Source: JAGPKI01 sp052034135 (GTDB lineage: Bacteria > Caldisericota > Caldisericia > UBA6126 > JAGPKI01). Taken from it: a stretch of 16,389 nucleotides of DNA. A program made the position numbers and the translations under genes. The DNA lies in assembly GCA_052034135.1 (NCBI GenBank), contig JBPOJC010000103.1, forward strand, positions 1-16,389, given 5' to 3'. The notes under the pieces were generated by a model, which was not told the DNA's origin, did no database searches, and saw only the letters and a program-made list of their open reading frames with translations. Shown piece by piece: positions 13,799 to 16,389 of the stretch (its first letter is position 1; each line of letters opens with the position of its first letter).

Positions 13799-14707
13799 AT
13801 GAAACATAATGGAAAATATTCTTTAAAAGAATTAGAAGAAATAGAAAAAAAGGTTTTAAAATATGGTGAAAAAATATGTAAAGAATTTTCCATCGATTCC
13901 AAATTGTTAATATTTCTAAGAAATGGAAAAAAACTTCGTTCCAAGCTTTTAATTCTTTCCGGTAACATTAAAAGCAAAAAGAAAAGAATAGATATTTGCA
14001 CCCTTATAGAACTCCTTCATGTCGCTTCATTGGTTCATGATGATATAATAGATGGAAACTCTTTGAGAAGAGGATTTCCAACAATTAATTCATTAATTAA
14101 TGAAAAATATGCAGTTAGTGTAGGATATGCTTTCTTTTCATACATATTTATGGAACTATTAAACCAAGATGAACAAATTCTTTTATCCTTCTTTGAAACA
14201 ATTAAAGAGATGTGTATGGGAGAAATATTAGAGATTAAAAGTACATTCAATAGATCAAGGAATGTAGAAAATTATATAAAAGTTATCAGTTTAAAAACAG
14301 GGAGTCTTTTTGCGTTAAGTTGCTCTATAAATGAGAAGAAGAATAATAATAATGAAAATCTGAAAAATTTTGGTAAAAACTTTGGTATTGCTTTTCAAAT
14401 ACTTGATGATTTAGCAGACATAACAGAAGATGAAAATAAATTAGGAAAAGAAACTTTAAAAGATTTAAAGAGCGGAGTATACACTCTTCCAGTTATCTAT
14501 CACTTTTCTAATACAGATAAAACAAATGAATTCTTTTCAGAAGAGTCAATAGATAAAAGCAAAGATAAAGCTATTAAATATCTTCGAATGGCAAAAAAAG
14601 ATGTAAAAAATAAAGAATTATTAAACGAATTAGAAATACTCGAAAAGAGTATTAACGATATCTCTTTGAGTAATAATATTCACTTTTCTCGGAAAACCGC
14701 GGAATAA
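13799..14707 (+). CDS. Polyprenyl (long-chain isoprenyl) diphosphate synthase
   Basis: The 302-residue enzyme adds isopentenyl diphosphate to an allylic diphosphate in the trans series. Visible motifs: GKKLRS (43-48), which binds isopentenyl diphosphate; first aspartate-rich motif DDIID (81-85) followed by SLRRGFPTIN; KTGSLFALSC (166-175); and second motif FQILDDLADITED (199-211, DDLAD 203-207). Both are intact, so the enzyme should be active. The residues 4 and 5 before the first motif are small (Ser77, Ala76), where short-chain FPP/GGPP synthases carry aromatics; this favours long products such as octa- or heptaprenyl chains for quinones or carriers. The usual GD before helix E reads GY (109-110), a minor oddity. 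The last 56 bp overlap the opposing wzz-like gene. Length and motifs fit; product length is inference. Confidence 0.9.
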   Translation: MKHNGKYSLKELEEIEKKVLKYGEKICKEFSIDSKLLIFLRNGKKLRSKLLILSGNIKSKKKRIDICTLIELLHVASLVHDDIIDGNSLRRGFPTINSLINEKYAVSVGYAFFSYIFMELLNQDEQILLSFFETIKEMCMGEILEIKSTFNRSRNVENYIKVISLKTGSLFALSCSINEKKNNNNENLKNFGKNFGIAFQILDDLADITEDENKLGKETLKDLKSGVYTLPVIYHFSNTDKTNEFFSEESIDKSKDKAIKYLRMAKKDVKNKELLNELEILEKSINDISLSNNIHFSRKTAE

Positions 14708-15584
14708 CTCCTAAAACTTTTAAATTACAGAGCCTTTTTATGTCTTCTTCGCTTTTTATTGTATCATCAAGATATTCTAAGATAAAAGCAACCAATACCC
14801 CAACAAATATTCCTAAAACTAAAGCTATAGAATATGTAAGAGGCTTCTTTATATTGTCTGGTTTATCCGGTAATGTTCCTTCTTGATAGATTTTAACAGT
14901 TGGAAGCAACTGAGATTCATATAATTTCCTCTCCTGATATTGACTATATAGCATTCCTCTGAGCTCTAACTTTGAAGAAAGTTCACTTTTTTTAAGTTCT
15001 AATTCTGGTTTAGCAATGTTAATATCGCTTATTTGGTTGCTTAAATCTTCAATTTCTTTATCGAGCTGTTCAATTTGAGCTTCGAGTTTTTTTGTGGATG
15101 CTTCTATGTTGGATTCAAATAGCTCTGATAGTTGCGTCACAAAAACTTCTGATACAGTATCAACAACCTTTTTGGCATACATTGCACTTTCATGAACAAA
15201 GTTAATTTTGAGCAGTAATGTATTTCTAATTGTTTCAACTGTAAGATTTTCTTTTAGCTCTTCAACACTAATTTTTGGCCAAATAATTCTTTCTGAAACC
15301 GCTTTTAAAACTGGCTCTCCTTTGATCATTTCTGCATAAGTCTGTGTCCATCGCTCACTTAAAGTATAATCAGGATAAGGGAGAGGTTCCCTTGATGAAG
15401 TAGAAGGTGCCTGAACAAGTAAAGTGGCAGTAGATTTATATAAAGGTGTTAATTGGCTTAAATATAGGTAGCTACCGAGAATTGAAATAATGACTATTAA
15501 AATAATAAGCCATATTCTTCTTCTGATTGTTCTCCAAATATCGCTTAAACTTATTTCTCCTTCTAAATGTTCTTGATCATCCAT
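14652..15584 (-). CDS. Wzz/GumC-type polysaccharide chain-length determinant
   Basis: The 310-residue protein has the polysaccharide co-polymerase layout: N-terminal ISLSDIWRTIRRRIWLIILIVIISILGSYLYL with a first membrane segment (about 23-43), a large outer domain starting TPLYKSTATLLVQAPS, a coiled-coil region (about 160-215, KKLEAQIEQLDKEIEDLSNQI), the proline-rich PDKPDNIKKP and a second membrane segment (about 250-270). A short C-terminal tail (DTIKSEEDIKRLCNLKVLGVIPRF) follows. It sets polymer length of O-antigen, capsule or exopolysaccharide. There is no Walker A kinase domain, so a separate BY-kinase may exist elsewhere. ATG 15584 has AGGAAGGG 10 nt upstream. The 3' end overlaps the polyprenyl synthase gene by 56 bp in tail-to-tail orientation, and it follows the surface-protein gene by 107 bp. 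Confidence 0.88.
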   Translation of the reverse strand: MDDQEHLEGEISLSDIWRTIRRRIWLIILIVIISILGSYLYLSQLTPLYKSTATLLVQAPSTSSREPLPYPDYTLSERWTQTYAEMIKGEPVLKAVSERIIWPKISVEELKENLTVETIRNTLLLKINFVHESAMYAKKVVDTVSEVFVTQLSELFESNIEASTKKLEAQIEQLDKEIEDLSNQISDINIAKPELELKKSELSSKLELRGMLYSQYQERKLYESQLLPTVKIYQEGTLPDKPDNIKKPLTYSIALVLGIFVGVLVAFILEYLDDTIKSEEDIKRLCNLKVLGVIPRFSEKSEYYYSKRYR

Positions 15585-15691
15585 TTTTATACAACCCTTC
15601 CTAATCTATTAATTCATCATATTATCACTTATAATTTACCTTATTAAATTCTAATATATTATAATCCATTTATAAAATAATTTCTGCTTTA

Positions 15692-16389
15692 TTATGAAAT
15701 ATTCACAACAATCACAGGAAGGTCGAGTTTTATAGTGAGCCAACTGCCTGAGGCAGTAAGGTTATTTGCTCCAAAATTTAAAGGTACTGAAGCAGTAAAG
15801 GCACCATTTTTAAGAACTGTACTACTTGCACAACCATTGCTTGCATTAAAGAGAGTCCCTTTAATTTCCCCAGGAAGATTTAAATTCACTTTACCTGAAA
15901 TCGTAGCAACCATATTTATTGGATCAATTGTAAGACTTAGTCGCTCCAATACAAAATTATTTGCAAAAGAAGGTGAATTAACAGAAACTTTTCTTTTGAA
16001 TTCACTTCCTTTGAATAGAACAGTAAAGTTACTTCCTGCTCCACTACTAAAAATATCTGATGCATTTTTAGACAGTTTATTTTCATTAAGATAAATTTCT
16101 AATCCTTTTGCTTCTCCGTAAATTCCTAAGGAAACTGGAGAAGAGGTAAGTGAAGCTACGAAATAAGCAGAGTAATATGATTTATGCTCATTCGCATTAT
16201 TAACAGTATCATTTTCTACAATATTGGGAAGAACTTTATCTTTAAGTTCTTCTGGTAAAGATGGTATTTTCCTGCCCTTTTCGGTTAAATAATTAGATAA
16301 GGTTGAATAATATTTATTCCACGGAAAAATTTTAAATCTTATTAATGTTGTATTTTCTGATTCTGCAATATTTTCACGTTTAAAATAAT
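15692..16389 (-). CDS. Probable secreted beta-rich protein with Ig-like C-terminus (cut by right edge)
   Basis: An open frame of 231 residues runs in from the right edge to TAA at 15692. The N-terminus is missing, so any signal peptide cannot be seen. The first part visible is YFKRENIAESENTTLIRFKIFPWNKYY, then a region rich in Ser, Asn, Thr, Gly and aliphatics (LTSSPVSLGIYGEAKGLEIYLNENKLSKN). The C-terminal about 70 residues fit a bacterial Ig-like strand pattern: VATISGKVNLNLPGEIKGTLF ... STVLKNGAFTASVPLNFGANNLTASGSW, including the V-L-x-x-G-x-F-x-x-x-V-x-L-x-x-G-x-N motif of Big_9/glucodextranase-B-like domains. One Cys only. It may be a surface or polysaccharide-associated protein, given the wzz-like gene downstream. 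I do not recognise the full family. The shorter frame beginning at TTG 15949 is the tail of this gene, not a separate gene. Confidence 0.7.
   Translation of the reverse strand, partial: YFKRENIAESENTTLIRFKIFPWNKYYSTLSNYLTEKGRKIPSLPEELKDKVLPNIVENDTVNNANEHKSYYSAYFVASLTSSPVSLGIYGEAKGLEIYLNENKLSKNASDIFSSGAGSNFTVLFKGSEFKRKVSVNSPSFANNFVLERLSLTIDPINMVATISGKVNLNLPGEIKGTLFNASNGCASSTVLKNGAFTASVPLNFGANNLTASGSWLTIKLDLPVIVVNIS

Noticed and set aside
13431..13807. Two overlapping small minus-strand frames (62 and 63 codons) in the repeat nest
   Set aside because: They run through repeat units, have no ribosome-binding site, and their products look like translated repeat DNA.
15692..15949. Independent 85-codon gene
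   Set aside because: The same frame stays open to the window edge, so this is only the 3' end of a longer gene.

Overview
The window comes from a low-GC bacterium, roughly one third G+C by eye, with A/T-rich codon use and lysine- and isoleucine-rich proteins. Several genes have a thermophile flavour: a Thermotoga-type SpeD, an aminopropyltransferase of the Thermus/ACL5 kind, and a eukaryote-like isoleucyl-tRNA synthetase. I suspect a deep-branching anaerobic thermophile or a relative (Caldisericum/Dictyoglomus/Thermotoga-like), but no rRNA or other taxonomic marker is present, so this is a guess. The DNA is densely coding and mostly core housekeeping. I see no prophage, transposase, CRISPR array or tRNA.

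Layout. (1) 1-1197, minus strand: cold-shock protein (csp), then the long-form ribosome hibernation factor hpf, then a membrane-anchored DUF4330-like protein cut by the left edge. (2) 1198-1352: a divergent promoter region. (3) 1353-6145, plus strand, a tight run of five genes: diadenylate cyclase cdaA, its YbbR-domain partner cdaR, S-adenosylmethionine decarboxylase speD, aminopropyltransferase speE and a MATE-family exporter. (4) 6148-13174, minus strand: secA, then prfB (release factor 2, with the classic programmed +1 frameshift at codon 26), then ileS (IleRS2 type with a rearranged HIGH motif). (5) 13175-13798: the only long non-coding stretch, with an unusually G+C-rich nest of degenerate dispersed repeats. 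(6) 13799-14707, plus: a polyprenyl diphosphate synthase. (7) 14652-16389, minus: a secreted-looking protein cut by the right edge, then a Wzz/GumC-type polysaccharide chain-length protein whose 3' end overlaps the polyprenyl synthase gene tail-to-tail.

How the genes fit together. The plus-strand run puts c-di-AMP synthesis and its regulator upstream of a two-step polyamine pathway and an exporter, which would co-express second-messenger control with polyamine production and perhaps export. The minus-strand genes concern translation and secretion: RF2, IleRS, HPF, CSP and SecA. The right end concerns isoprenoid lipid carriers and cell-surface polysaccharide.

Expression signals stand out. cdaA, secA and the polyprenyl synthase each have a -10-like hexamer only about 6-13 nt before the start codon and no Shine-Dalgarno, consistent with leaderless or near-leaderless mRNAs. 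Their neighbours (csp, hpf, speD, speE, ileS, wzz) have clear Shine-Dalgarno sequences. I find no convincing intrinsic terminator anywhere in the window.
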